This document shows positions 7,441-15,281 of a DNA stretch of 50,327 nt, one piece after another. The notes under the pieces are model-generated. The model did not search any database. It saw only the letters and a list, made by a program, of their open reading frames with translations, and was not told the origin of the DNA. This stretch comes from Gemmatimonadales bacterium (GTDB taxonomy: Bacteria; Gemmatimonadota; Gemmatimonadetes; Gemmatimonadales; JACORV01), in NCBI GenBank assembly GCA_035502185.1, contig DATJUT010000104.1:1-50327 (forward strand), in the 5' to 3' direction. The position numbers and the translations under genes are program-made. Position 1 is the stretch's first letter, and each line of letters opens with the position of its first letter.

Positions 7441-8267
7441 TGGTGGCCCTCGAGGGACTTCTTGATTTCGGTGGCGATCCGCCCGAACGCGCTCAGCCGC
7501 GGGCCGGCGATGCGCGGGCGGGCGCGGATCTCGCCGCGCTCCAGGCGGTCCAGCACTTGCTCCAGCGCGACCTGCATCCGCTCCGCCTTGCGGCGGTGGG
7601 TGCGGGCCGCGAGCATCCCGAGGCCGAGGCCGCCCAGCAGCGGCAGGACCGCCAGCGCCGCCAGCCCGGGAACCACGGCCAGCACGATCGCGCCCAGCAG
7701 GCCGGTGCAGGCGAGCGTCGCGGCGCCCGCGAGCGCGGACTCCCTCGTGTTGGTGACGTCGGCGGCCAGCTCGGCGTGGCAGTAGCCGTCCTCGAGCGCC
7801 GCCACCTGCACGGAGACGTCCACGGCGCGGGCCAGGTGATAGGCTTTGCCCTCGAGCGAAAGTCCGCGCTTCATCTCGGCGAACAGGCCCTTTTGGCGCT
7901 CCCATATGGTGCGGTCGGGGAGGCGGCGCTTGGGCGTCATCGCCTCCTCTTCGGTCATGAACTCCTCGATCGCCTGCTCGAGGGCGGCCCGCGTGCCCGG
8001 AACCACGCGGTGGGCGAGCACCATCCTGGGCCCGATCCACCTGGTGGCGAGGTCGCGCTCCAGGGCCGCGCCGCCAGCGGCGTCTTCGTACAGGGCCTGG
8101 CGGAGGAATCGGCCCGGAATGCCGACGTCCGAGCCGAGCTTCAGCAGCTCCTGTTCGGTGATGTCCTCGCCGGTGTCCATTTCGCCGGCCTGCAGCTCGG
8201 CGGCGCGCTGGATGATCCGCTCGAGCTGCGCGCGGGTGATCTTCCGCGGAACCAGCTCTCCGGCCAC
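7437..8267 (-). CDS. Hypothetical two-TM protein with N-terminal helical domain
   Basis: 276 residues from GTG. The first ~65 residues form an amphipathic helical module (RAQLERIIQRAAELQAG, then EQELLKLGSDVGIPGRFLRQAL) that looks like an all-helical regulatory or protein-binding domain. A middle region of about 100 residues is alpha/beta. Two adjacent hydrophobic helices (about residues 183-217, separated by Pro/Gly) are followed by a basic, Arg-rich cytoplasmic tail. I do not recognise a named family. Its gene is 6 bp after the slipin gene and overlaps the dehydrogenase start by 4 bp, so it is part of the same transcript; a membrane partner of the SPFH protein is a reasonable guess only. Confidence 0.65.
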   Translation of the reverse strand: MAGELVPRKITRAQLERIIQRAAELQAGEMDTGEDITEQELLKLGSDVGIPGRFLRQALYEDAAGGAALERDLATRWIGPRMVLAHRVVPGTRAALEQAIEEFMTEEEAMTPKRRLPDRTIWERQKGLFAEMKRGLSLEGKAYHLARAVDVSVQVAALEDGYCHAELAADVTNTRESALAGAATLACTGLLGAIVLAVVPGLAALAVLPLLGGLGLGMLAARTHRRKAERMQVALEQVLDRLERGEIRARPRIAGPRLSAFGRIATEIKKSLEGHQ

Positions 8268-8273
8268 GCCGCC

Positions 8274-9143
8274 CTACCCCCGCCGCTCGGCGGCCTCGCG
8301 CTGCGCCGCCGGCGGCAAGGCGGTGCCGGGCGACGCGCCCGCCAGGGCCGCCGGCGCCGCGGCACTCGCCAGCGCGGGCGGTGGCGCCGCCGGCTCCGAC
8401 TGCCGGTACGCCCCGAGAAACGGCTTCAGCAGGTCGATCGGCAGCGGGAAGAACGTGGTCGAGTTCTTCTCCGAGGCGATCTCGGAGACCGTCTGGAGGA
8501 AGCGCAGCGTGATCGCCGCCGGCTCCGCGCCGATGATATGCGCGGCCGCCGCCAGCTTCTCGGACGCCTGCAGCTCGCCTTCGGCGTTGATGACCTTGGC
8601 CCGCCGCTCGCGCTCGGCCTCGGCCTGCCGCGCCATCGCGCGCTTCATTTCGACCGGGAGGTCCACGTCCTTCACCTCGACCGCCGAGACCTCGATGCCC
8701 CATTCGACGGTGCGCGCATCGATGATGGCCTTCAGCGTCTCGTTGATCTTCTCCCGCTCGCTCAGCAGCTCGTCGAGCTGGTGCTGGCCGCACACGCTCC
8801 GCAGCGTGGTCTGGGCGAGCTGGCTCGTCGCGTACAGATAGTTCTCGATCCCGATGATCGCTGCGGCCGGGTCCTTCACCTTCATGTACAGCACCGCGTT
8901 GACCTTTAGCGAGATGTTGTCGCGGGTGATCACGTCCTGCGGCGGGATGTCCAGCGCGACGATCCGCAGCGACACCCGGTGCATGTGCGCGATCATGCTC
9001 GGCAGGAACACGAGCCCGGGCCCCTTGGTGTTCCAGTAGCGGCCCAGGAAGAACGCCACGGCGCGTTCGTACTGCTTGATGATCCGGAGGCTGGAGAGCG
9101 CATAGAGCGCCGCCACAACCGCGACGACTGCGAGAGCGTCCAC
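8274..9143 (-). CDS. SPFH/band 7 family protein (slipin)
   Basis: 289 residues. A single N-terminal membrane helix (about residues 3-20) is followed directly by an SPFH domain: [40 protein letters not shown], and the slipin signature around [21 protein letters not shown] charged coiled-coil ([18 protein letters not shown]) and an Ala/Pro-rich C-terminus follow. Slipins scaffold membrane microdomains and usually pair with an NfeD protease-like protein; no NfeD is adjacent here. Instead it sits between thiolase and 3-hydroxyacyl-CoA dehydrogenase genes. Confidence 0.93.
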   Translation of the reverse strand: MDALAVVAVVAALYALSSLRIIKQYERAVAFFLGRYWNTKGPGLVFLPSMIAHMHRVSLRIVALDIPPQDVITRDNISLKVNAVLYMKVKDPAAAIIGIENYLYATSQLAQTTLRSVCGQHQLDELLSEREKINETLKAIIDARTVEWGIEVSAVEVKDVDLPVEMKRAMARQAEAERERRAKVINAEGELQASEKLAAAAHIIGAEPAAITLRFLQTVSEIASEKNSTTFFPLPIDLLKPFLGAYRQSEPAAPPPALASAAAPAALAGASPGTALPPAAQREAAERRG

Positions 9144-9155
9144 CGATCGGTCCCC

Positions 9156-10367
9156 CTACTTGGTGAAGGCTTCCACCATCACGGCGGCACCCTGGCCGCC
9201 GCCGATGCAGGCGCTGCCGATCCCGAACCTGCCGCCGCTCTTCCGCAGCGCATGGAGGAGGTGAATGGTGATTCTCGTTCCGGAGGCGGCGAGCGGGTGC
9301 CCGATGGCGATGGCGCCGCCGTGCACGTTCACCTTCTCGCGCGGCAGGCCCAGCTCCTTCTCCACCGCCACGTACTGCGGCGCGAACGCTTCGTTCACCT
9401 CGATCAGATCCACCTGCTCGAGGTTCGTTCCCGTCTTGTGAAGCAGCTTGCGGATCGCGGGCGCAGGGCCCAGCCCCATGTATTTCGGCTCGACGCCGGC
9501 GACCGCCCATCCCACCAGACGGCCCAGCGGCTTCAGGGCCTTCGCCCTGACCAGGTCTTCCGACGCCACGACGCAGGCCGCCGCCCCGTCGCAGATACCG
9601 CTCGCGTTGCCCGCGGTGACCAGGCCGTCCTTCTTGAAGTACGGGGCCAGCTTGGCCAGCCCCTCGAGCGTGGTGCTCGGCCGCATGTGCTCGTCGGAGG
9701 CGAACGGCACCATCTGGCGGGTCTTGGGGTCCTTGACCTGGACCGCGACGATCTCGTCCGCGAAGGCACCCCGGTCCCAGCCCTGCTTCGCGAGCTGCTG
9801 GGAGCGCAGCGCGAACTCGTCCACCTCGCGGCGGGTGAGCCGGTACTTCTCCGCGAGGTTCTCCGCGGTCTGGGCCATCGAGAAGCCGCACTGGGGATCG
9901 GTGAGCGACTCCCACAGCAGGTCCTCGAGCGGGGCCGGCGGGCCGAGCCTCAAGCCCCACCGCGCCCCGCGGATCACGTGGGGCGCCTGGCTCATCGATT
10001 CCCCGCCGCCGGCGAGGACGACCTTCGATTCGTCGAGCAGGATCTGCTGGGCGGCCTGCACGATGGCCTCGAAGCCCGAGCCGCACAACCGGTTCACCGT
10101 CAGCGCGGGCACCTCGATCGGCAGGCCCGCCTTGAGGCCCACGTGCCGGGCGAAATAGATGGCGTCCGGCGACGTCTGAAGCGCGTTGCCGAACACGACG
10201 TGGTCGAAGTCGGCGGGTGCGAGGCCCGAGCGCTCCACGGCGCAGCGTGCCGCGGTGGCCGCGAGGTCGATGGCCGTGTGATCCCTGAGGGTCCCGCCGA
10301 ACGTCCCGAACGGCGTCCGCACGCCGCTCAGGAAGACCACGTCCCTGTCCTTGCCCTGCGTCTTCAT
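9156..10367 (-). CDS. Acetyl-CoA acetyltransferase (thiolase)
   Basis: 403 residues, normal thiolase size. Condenses two acetyl-CoA or cleaves 3-ketoacyl-CoA. Acyl-accepting Cys95 (NRLCGSGFEA), catalytic His357 (GHPLAASGTR) and proton-donor Cys387 (CIGGGQGAA) are all present. The ATG is preceded by GGAG about 8 nt upstream. First gene of a six-gene minus-strand run (thiolase, slipin, hypothetical, dehydrogenase, DUF2231, lipoprotein) with gaps of 12 bp or less. Acetoacetyl-CoA synthesis (PhaA-like) or beta-oxidation (FadA-like) cannot be separated from sequence alone; no phaB/phaC is present. Confidence 0.94.
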   Translation of the reverse strand: MKTQGKDRDVVFLSGVRTPFGTFGGTLRDHTAIDLAATAARCAVERSGLAPADFDHVVFGNALQTSPDAIYFARHVGLKAGLPIEVPALTVNRLCGSGFEAIVQAAQQILLDESKVVLAGGGESMSQAPHVIRGARWGLRLGPPAPLEDLLWESLTDPQCGFSMAQTAENLAEKYRLTRREVDEFALRSQQLAKQGWDRGAFADEIVAVQVKDPKTRQMVPFASDEHMRPSTTLEGLAKLAPYFKKDGLVTAGNASGICDGAAACVVASEDLVRAKALKPLGRLVGWAVAGVEPKYMGLGPAPAIRKLLHKTGTNLEQVDLIEVNEAFAPQYVAVEKELGLPREKVNVHGGAIAIGHPLAASGTRITIHLLHALRKSGGRFGIGSACIGGGQGAAVMVEAFTK

Positions 10368-10541
10368 GGGTAAGGCTCCGCCGGCTCACGAGGGAAGCCG
10401 GGCAGTCCCGGCAGCGGCGGAATATCGCCCCGGCTCAGGGGGGCAGCAAGCTGACTTGCAGTGGCAGAGCCCGAGCGCGGCACGCTCCCCAGCGCCGGCC
10501 GCGGGCCCGGATTCGATCTCGCGGTCGGGGTTCCGCGGCGA

Positions 10542-11606
10542 TCAGTGCGCGACGCGCTCCGCGATCCACCGGGTGACCTCCCGCGTCCCCGCGGTGCCGC
10601 CGAGATCCGGCGTGGTCATGCCCGCCGCCACGGCGGCGCGGACCGCATCCTCGAGCGCGGTCGCCGCCTCCGGGTATCGCAGCTCGCGCACCATCATCGC
10701 GCCCGTCAGGATTGCGGCGAACGGATTGGCGACGTTCTTGCCAGCCATCGGCGGCGCCGAGCCGTGGACCGGCTCGAACAGGCCGGCACGGCCGGGGTGG
10801 AGGTTCGCCGAGGGGGATATGCCCAGGCCTCCGACCAGCTGGGCCGCGAGGTCCGAGAGGATGTCGCCGAACAGGTTCTGGGTGACGATCGCCTGGAACC
10901 GCTCCGGCTCCCGCACCAGCTCCATGGCCAGGGCGTCCACGTAGCGGTGCTCGCGCTCGATCCCGGGGTACTCGGCACCGACCTCGGCGAACACCCGTCC
11001 CCACAACCGGTGCGCGGGCACGGCGTTGGACTTGTCCGACATCGTCACCCGGGTCCGGCCGTTCGCCTTGGCCCACTCGAACGCCGCGCGGATGATCCGC
11101 TCGACCCCCTTGCGGGTATGCACCTCCTCCGCGAGCTGCACCTCGTCCGGCGTCCCGGTTCGGAGCCCGCCGCCCGCCCCGACGTAAATGCCCTCGGTGT
11201 TCTCCCGGAAGATCGCGAAGTCGATCGCGCGCGGGGCGCCGGAAGGCAGGTCGCGGAGCGGGCACAACGACGGGTGGAGCAGCGTGACCGGCCGGAGGTT
11301 GACGTAGAGGTCGAGCCGGAACCGGAGCCCGAGGAGGATGTCGCGCGCGTGCTCGTTGCCCGGAACCCGGGGATCGCCCAGGGCGCCGACGAAGATCGCG
11401 TCCACGTCGTTGCGGAGGTGGTCGACGGCGGCATCGGGAATCGTTTCCCGGGTCGCCAGGTAGTGGTCGGCCGAGTACGGGAGCTGCTCGACGTCGAGCC
11501 CGAACCCGAAGCGGCGGGAGGCGGCGCCCAGCACGGCGAGGGCCGCGCCGACCACCTCGGGGCCGATCCCGTCGCCGGCGATGACCGCGACCGGGTGCCG
11601 CCTCAC
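10542..11606 (-). CDS. Isocitrate/isopropylmalate dehydrogenase family enzyme
   Basis: 354 residues. Beta-decarboxylating dehydrogenase: AGDGIGPEVV (10-19), substrate-binding arginines in RFRLDLYVNLRP (95-106), FRENTEGIYVGAGG (133-146), Lys192 in MSDKSNA, metal-binding LFGDILSDLAAQLVGGLG and the C-terminal HGSAPPMAGKNVANP. The NTEGIYVGAGG segment and the following TGTPDEVQ resemble LeuB/tartrate-dehydrogenase branches more than NADP-isocitrate dehydrogenase, so 3-isopropylmalate dehydrogenase is likely but not certain; no leuA/leuC/leuD is nearby. The GTG start forms a 4-bp GTGA overlap with the upstream zinc-ribbon gene. The 174-bp region after it, up to the thiolase start, holds only an unconvincing hairpin at 10397-10412. 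Confidence 0.85.
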   Translation of the reverse strand: MRRHPVAVIAGDGIGPEVVGAALAVLGAASRRFGFGLDVEQLPYSADHYLATRETIPDAAVDHLRNDVDAIFVGALGDPRVPGNEHARDILLGLRFRLDLYVNLRPVTLLHPSLCPLRDLPSGAPRAIDFAIFRENTEGIYVGAGGGLRTGTPDEVQLAEEVHTRKGVERIIRAAFEWAKANGRTRVTMSDKSNAVPAHRLWGRVFAEVGAEYPGIEREHRYVDALAMELVREPERFQAIVTQNLFGDILSDLAAQLVGGLGISPSANLHPGRAGLFEPVHGSAPPMAGKNVANPFAAILTGAMMVRELRYPEAATALEDAVRAAVAAGMTTPDLGGTAGTREVTRWIAERVAH

Positions 11607-12358
11607 GCCAGGCCGGACATCTGCCGCCCGCAGGTGATGCAGAACCGCCACCCCACATCCAACTCGGCGCCGCAGGACGGGCAGTGCACGACACCGACGT
11701 TCTGGCCGCAGTGCGGGCAGAAGATGACGGCGCGGCCCACCGGAAGCTCGCCGCCGCAGTAGGCGCAGGGCGCGCTGCCCGCCCGGGGCGAGACGCCTCG
11801 GTCGGCCGCGGCGTCGTCCAGGGCAAAGGGCAGGTCGGCTTGGTCGGCCTCGGCGTCGGGCCGGGGGAGGTCCGGGCTCTCGTCCGGCGGCTCAGGGAAC
11901 CACGGAGCCGCGTCGCCCCGCGGCTCGGCGCGCAGCGGCGGAGCCGGCGGCGTCGCCCGCGGGACGGCCGCGCTCTCGGCACCGGCGAGCACCTCGCGCA
12001 CGTGGTCGGCGTCGAACGTCACCCGCGCGTTCCCGTGCAGCCGGTACGCACCGGTGTCCGGGTTGACCCCGGCCGCCTCCCCTGCCAGCGCCGCCCGCGC
12101 TTCCTCCGGTTCCACGAAGGCGTAGCCGCGCTCGCCGGCGAGAAGCCGCAGCAACGTCATTTCGTAGTCCTCGTGCGAGTCGATCGCCAACGCCGCGCGG
12201 TGGGTTCGGTAGGGTATGAGACTCTGGTACAGCTCGTTGACGTCAACCGGCCCGTTGATGCGCGAGGGATCGAGGTCGGCGAGGTTCAAAATGAGCCGGC
12301 GGAACAGTCGGTCCAGCTCGTCGGGAGAAGATGGAGAAGGCGCGGGCAACGCTCCCAA
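11603..12358 (-). CDS. Zinc-ribbon protein of unknown function
   Basis: 251 residues from a TTG start. The N-terminal ~125 residues are helical (DELDRLFRRLILNLADLDPSR), followed by a Pro/Asp-rich linker. The C-terminus has four CxxC knuckles (CAYC, CPHC, CPSC, CITC) that would form two zinc ribbons. No catalytic motif seen. The start is uncertain: TTG at 12358 or TTG at 12349. A TTGACA/TAACGT promoter places the transcript start near 12372, which favours the first. Probably a cytosolic protein- or nucleic-acid-binding protein; it is co-transcribed with the dehydrogenase (4-bp overlap). Confidence 0.7.
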   Translation of the reverse strand: MGALPAPSPSSPDELDRLFRRLILNLADLDPSRINGPVDVNELYQSLIPYRTHRAALAIDSHEDYEMTLLRLLAGERGYAFVEPEEARAALAGEAAGVNPDTGAYRLHGNARVTFDADHVREVLAGAESAAVPRATPPAPPLRAEPRGDAAPWFPEPPDESPDLPRPDAEADQADLPFALDDAAADRGVSPRAGSAPCAYCGGELPVGRAVIFCPHCGQNVGVVHCPSCGAELDVGWRFCITCGRQMSGLA

Positions 12359-12378
12359 GTCTCGTTGGTGGATGCGCC

Positions 12379-12407
12379 ACGTTAGATTCGCCGTATTCCA
12401 ATGTCAA
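12379..12407 (-). promoter_or_regulatory. Candidate promoter of the zinc-ribbon/dehydrogenase pair
   Basis: Minus strand: TTGACA (12407-12402), 17-nt spacer, TAACGT (12384-12379; 3 of 6). Predicted start about 14 nt before the TTG codon. It lies in the 107-bp divergent gap before the barrel-cupredoxin gene. Confidence 0.5.
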
Positions 12408-12465
12408 CCAAGCGGGTGCGGTGCGCCGGGAGGGCGCCTGCCCTCGGCACCACCGGAGACCCCAC

Positions 12466-13524
12466 ATGCGCGCCACCACCGTGATCGCCGCCGTCTGCAC
12501 GCTCGCCGCCACCTCGCCGCTGCGGGCGCAATCGCTGCTCTATCGCTCGCCCAACCTGAGCGGCGACTGGGTGGTCGACCCCGGCGTGGTCCAGTTCAAC
12601 TTCCTCCACCGCTTCAACGTGAGCCCGGGGCCGGCGCGCTTCTTCACCAACTTCCCGACCTTCACGTTCGCGACGGGGTTGGGACGGGGCCTCGGCGTCG
12701 CCTACCGGTTCGCCACCCGGGCCCAGGAAGTTCCGGGCGGCTCCTCGAACAACGAGTCGGAGCTGCTGGTGCGCTGGCGTTTCCTCGGCGGGCCCGAGGG
12801 CGGCGAGGGGTTCGCCGCCGCGATTACCCCGGCCTACAACTTCAAAGCCGGCAGCGTGGACGGCGAGCTGGCCGCCGACTACACGAGAGGCCCGGTCACG
12901 GTGCAGGGTGCAGTGCGGGAGCTCGGCCAGGCCTTCGGCGCGTCACGGGCCCAGACCGCTCTCGCCGGTGGGCTCGTCGTGCGCCTGAGCCAGTACTTCG
13001 CGGTGTCGGGCGACTACGCGAAGCTCCTGGGCGGGGACACGCTGGCCACCTGGAGCGCCGGCATCCAGGTGCAGATCCCCGGATCGCAGCATACGTTCGC
13101 GCTGGAAGTCAGCAACGTCGCGAGCAACACGCTGCAGGGCAGCTCGCGCGGCCTGAACCAGTTCGGCACCGTGAAGCGGCTGTACGGCTTCGAGTTCACC
13201 ATCCCGCTCCATTTGAGCCGCTTCAAGGCGTGGTTCCATCCGGGCGGCGGCTTGGAGACGGGCGCGAACGGACCGGCGGCCGCGAGCGTCGTAGTCGCCG
13301 CGCTGCACTTCGGGAGCGACACCGTGCGAGTCGCGGCGGGCCAGATCGTGCGCTGGATCAACCGGGATCCCCTGGACCACAGCGTGACGTTCGAGGTGGA
13401 CGGCCCTGCCTCGGGGCCCATCCCCGCCAAGGGGAGCTATGCGGTGAGGTTCGACCGGCCCGGCACGTACCCGTACCACTGCACGCCCCACCCCTTCATG
13501 AAGGGCGTCGTCATCGTCCAGTGA
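12466..13524 (+). CDS. Outer-membrane beta-barrel (DUF5777-like) fused to amicyanin-type cupredoxin
   Basis: 352 residues with a signal peptide of about 22 residues ending at Ala-Gln. Residues ~25-260 resemble DUF5777-type barrels: LLYRSPNLSGDWVVDPGVV, then alternating amphipathic strands. From about residue 275 a complete type-1 copper domain follows (DTVRVAAGQIVRWINRDPLDHSVTF, split across two strands), with ligands His305, Cys339, His342 and Met345 in CTPHPFM. That Cys-X2-His-X2-Met loop is the amicyanin type. The single frame joins both without a break. The ATG start has GGAG 7 nt upstream and begins the signal peptide; the frame upstream is not needed. Inferred role: copper electron carrier tethered to the outer membrane. 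The redox partner is unknown. Confidence 0.8.
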   Translation: MRATTVIAAVCTLAATSPLRAQSLLYRSPNLSGDWVVDPGVVQFNFLHRFNVSPGPARFFTNFPTFTFATGLGRGLGVAYRFATRAQEVPGGSSNNESELLVRWRFLGGPEGGEGFAAAITPAYNFKAGSVDGELAADYTRGPVTVQGAVRELGQAFGASRAQTALAGGLVVRLSQYFAVSGDYAKLLGGDTLATWSAGIQVQIPGSQHTFALEVSNVASNTLQGSSRGLNQFGTVKRLYGFEFTIPLHLSRFKAWFHPGGGLETGANGPAAASVVVAALHFGSDTVRVAAGQIVRWINRDPLDHSVTFEVDGPASGPIPAKGSYAVRFDRPGTYPYHCTPHPFMKGVVIVQ

Positions 13525-13540
13525 GGCGGCCGACCGCGCG

Positions 13541-14116
13541 CTAGGGCACGTCGGCGTCGGGGTCGTAGTCGAGGTACTTGCCCTTCGCGCGCTCGGCGTC
13601 GAGCCACGCGCCGAAGCCCGACGGCACCAGTCCCCCGGACTGCCGCTGCCCCGCGGCGGCGCGCGTCGCCAGGTGATTGGCGTACTCGTTCTTGGCGTGG
13701 CCGGCGTGCCCGCGCACCCATTGCCAGGTCACCGCGTGCCGCTCGGCGGCGGCCACGAGCTCCTGCCACAGCTCGAGGTTCTCGACGGCGCCGCCCCGGC
13801 GCCGCCAGCCCCGGGCGCGCCAGGCGGGAACCCACGCCCGCATCCCCTGCACCAGGTAGCTGGAGTCCGAGGTGAATCGGATCGCCTGCGGGCGGCCCTT
13901 GGCGCTCAACAGCTCCAGCGCGGCGATGGCGGAGCGCAGCGCCATCCGGTTGTTGGTCGAATCGGCCTCGGCCACGAAGTAGTCGCGGCGCTCGACCCGT
14001 CCGGACGAGTCGCGTGCCTCGATCAGGCCGCCCGCACCGCCAGGCGTCGGCGGCTCCTGGCCGTTGCCGAGGCACGCTTCGTCTGCGTACACCAGGATCC
14101 GCACGGGCGCATCCAC
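13541..14116 (-). CDS. RNase HI-like protein with degenerate active site
   Basis: About 191 residues, RNase H fold. Landmarks in order: YADEACLGNG (first Asp near residue 12), STNNRMALRSAIAALE, TSDSSYLVQGM, WQWVRGHAGHAKNEYANHLA, then a ~35-residue tail. Compared with E. coli RNase HI, Asp10 and Asp70 are kept and the His of GHAGH is kept, but Glu48 (NNRMEL) is Ala and Asp134 (NERCDEL) is Asn. Substrate-contact TNN is intact. The fold call is firm, hybrid-RNA cleavage is doubtful. Start could be GTG 14116 or GTG 14104; the open frame further upstream is shadow. Last gene of a minus-strand run after uspA. Confidence 0.8.
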   Translation of the reverse strand: MDAPVRILVYADEACLGNGQEPPTPGGAGGLIEARDSSGRVERRDYFVAEADSTNNRMALRSAIAALELLSAKGRPQAIRFTSDSSYLVQGMRAWVPAWRARGWRRRGGAVENLELWQELVAAAERHAVTWQWVRGHAGHAKNEYANHLATRAAAGQRQSGGLVPSGFGAWLDAERAKGKYLDYDPDADVP

Positions 14117-14139
14117 AAGTCGGTGTCGGCCCTGCCGGA

Positions 14140-14970
14140 TCAGCGCTGGATGATGACGGGGATGGTGGTTGCCTTGAGCAGTCGCTCGGCGTGCGAGCCC
14201 AGCGCCCACCGGCGGCGGCCCCCGTGCGCCCCCGCGACCAGCAGGTCCGCGCCATAGGCGGAAACGAACTCCGTCACGGCTCGCACGACCTCGCCGGCGA
14301 GGCGATGCGTCTGGAAGGCCGCGCCGCGGCCCGACAGGTACACCGCAGCCTGCGCGAGCAGCTCGTCGCCGGCGGCCGCGTCATCGGTGACGTGCACGAC
14401 GGCCAGCGGCAGGGCGAGGGCCTCCGCGTAGCGCGCGGCGAGCTCCAACGCGTGGCTGCTCGTTTCACCGCCGTCGTACGCGACGAGGGGTCGCTCGCAC
14501 CGGGATGGCGTGTCCCCCGCCACGAGGACCGGCTTCGGGGACCGCTTGATGAGGTGGCACGTCACGCGGCCCAGAGTGCCGATCCCCTCGTGCAGCTCCC
14601 CGCGCCTGCCCACCGCGATGGCCTCGGCGTCGCCGGCGAGCCGCCCCAGCTCCTCCTCGACCATGCCGGTCGCACGGGCGGTTTCCACCGGGAGCCCGGC
14701 CTCCGTCACCTTCGCGACCGCGACCTCGAGAATCCGCGTCGCGCGCTCCTCCAGCGCTTCCCGCAGCTCGGCGGCGGCGGGCCCGGCGGGCATGCCCTCG
14801 GCCCAGACCGAACCGGCAGTCTCGAACAGCGGGGCCTCGAGCAGCCGGATGTCGGTGACGACGGCCAGCACGATGGTGGTCTTGAAGCGACGGGCGACAC
14901 TGAGGGCGGTCTCGAGCGCGGCATCGGAGCCGGCGGAGCCGTCGAGTCCAACCACTAGCCGGGCAAACAT
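14140..14970 (-). CDS. Tandem-domain universal stress protein (UspA family)
   Basis: 276 residues containing two Usp domains: residues 1-~150 starting FARLVVGLDGSAGSDAALE and ~155-276 starting RPLVAYDGGETSSHALELAARYA. Both domains end in the usual Gly-rich, hydrophobic strand signature (VGRRGELHEGIGTLG; GAHGGRRRWALGSHAERLL then IPVII), the second being closer to the ATP-binding type. No membrane segment; cytosolic. Tandem Usps respond to stress or energy state, but nothing nearby specifies the signal. No clear Shine-Dalgarno; 39 bp after a small zinc-ribbon gene. Confidence 0.92.
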   Translation of the reverse strand: MFARLVVGLDGSAGSDAALETALSVARRFKTTIVLAVVTDIRLLEAPLFETAGSVWAEGMPAGPAAAELREALEERATRILEVAVAKVTEAGLPVETARATGMVEEELGRLAGDAEAIAVGRRGELHEGIGTLGRVTCHLIKRSPKPVLVAGDTPSRCERPLVAYDGGETSSHALELAARYAEALALPLAVVHVTDDAAAGDELLAQAAVYLSGRGAAFQTHRLAGEVVRAVTEFVSAYGADLLVAGAHGGRRRWALGSHAERLLKATTIPVIIQR

Positions 14971-15009
14971 GGTGCGAGGATGCCGCTCAGGAGCCGGCGA
15001 TGCCGTGCC

Positions 15010-15201
15010 TCATCCGTCCCAGGGCGGCTCCGCCTCGCCCCGATCGTCGATCTGCTGGCCGTGCCGCACGTGCCGGTCGAGACACTTGGGACAGTAGTAC
15101 AGCCCCTCGAGGTGGTCGTCCCGGACGAGGTCCTCGGTCGCACCACAATAAACACAAGCAGCGGCGTCAGCCGTCACCTTGAACTCGCGCTCGTGAGCCA
15201 T
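15010..15201 (-). CDS. Small zinc-ribbon protein
   Basis: 63 residues from ATG at 15201. Two CxxC pairs, CVYC and CPKC, separated by 20 residues, form one zinc ribbon; the flanks are charged (DDHLEGLYYCPKCLDRHVR, then an acidic tail). An upstream in-frame extension exists but lacks family features, and the ATG gives a compact protein. Function unknown. Between selD and uspA on the same strand. Confidence 0.7.
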   Translation of the reverse strand: MAHEREFKVTADAAACVYCGATEDLVRDDHLEGLYYCPKCLDRHVRHGQQIDDRGEAEPPWDG

Positions 15202-15281
15202 TCGGCACCCCCATCGGATCAAGATAGCGCCGCCGGGTCGGGGGAGCACCAGTCGGCCTGTTGCAGCCAAAGCCGATCACA

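Noticed and set aside
10397-10412. Rho-independent terminator in the gap after the isopropylmalate-type dehydrogenase
   Set aside because: The GCCGGG/CCCGGC stem has a 4-nt loop but no following T-run on either strand.
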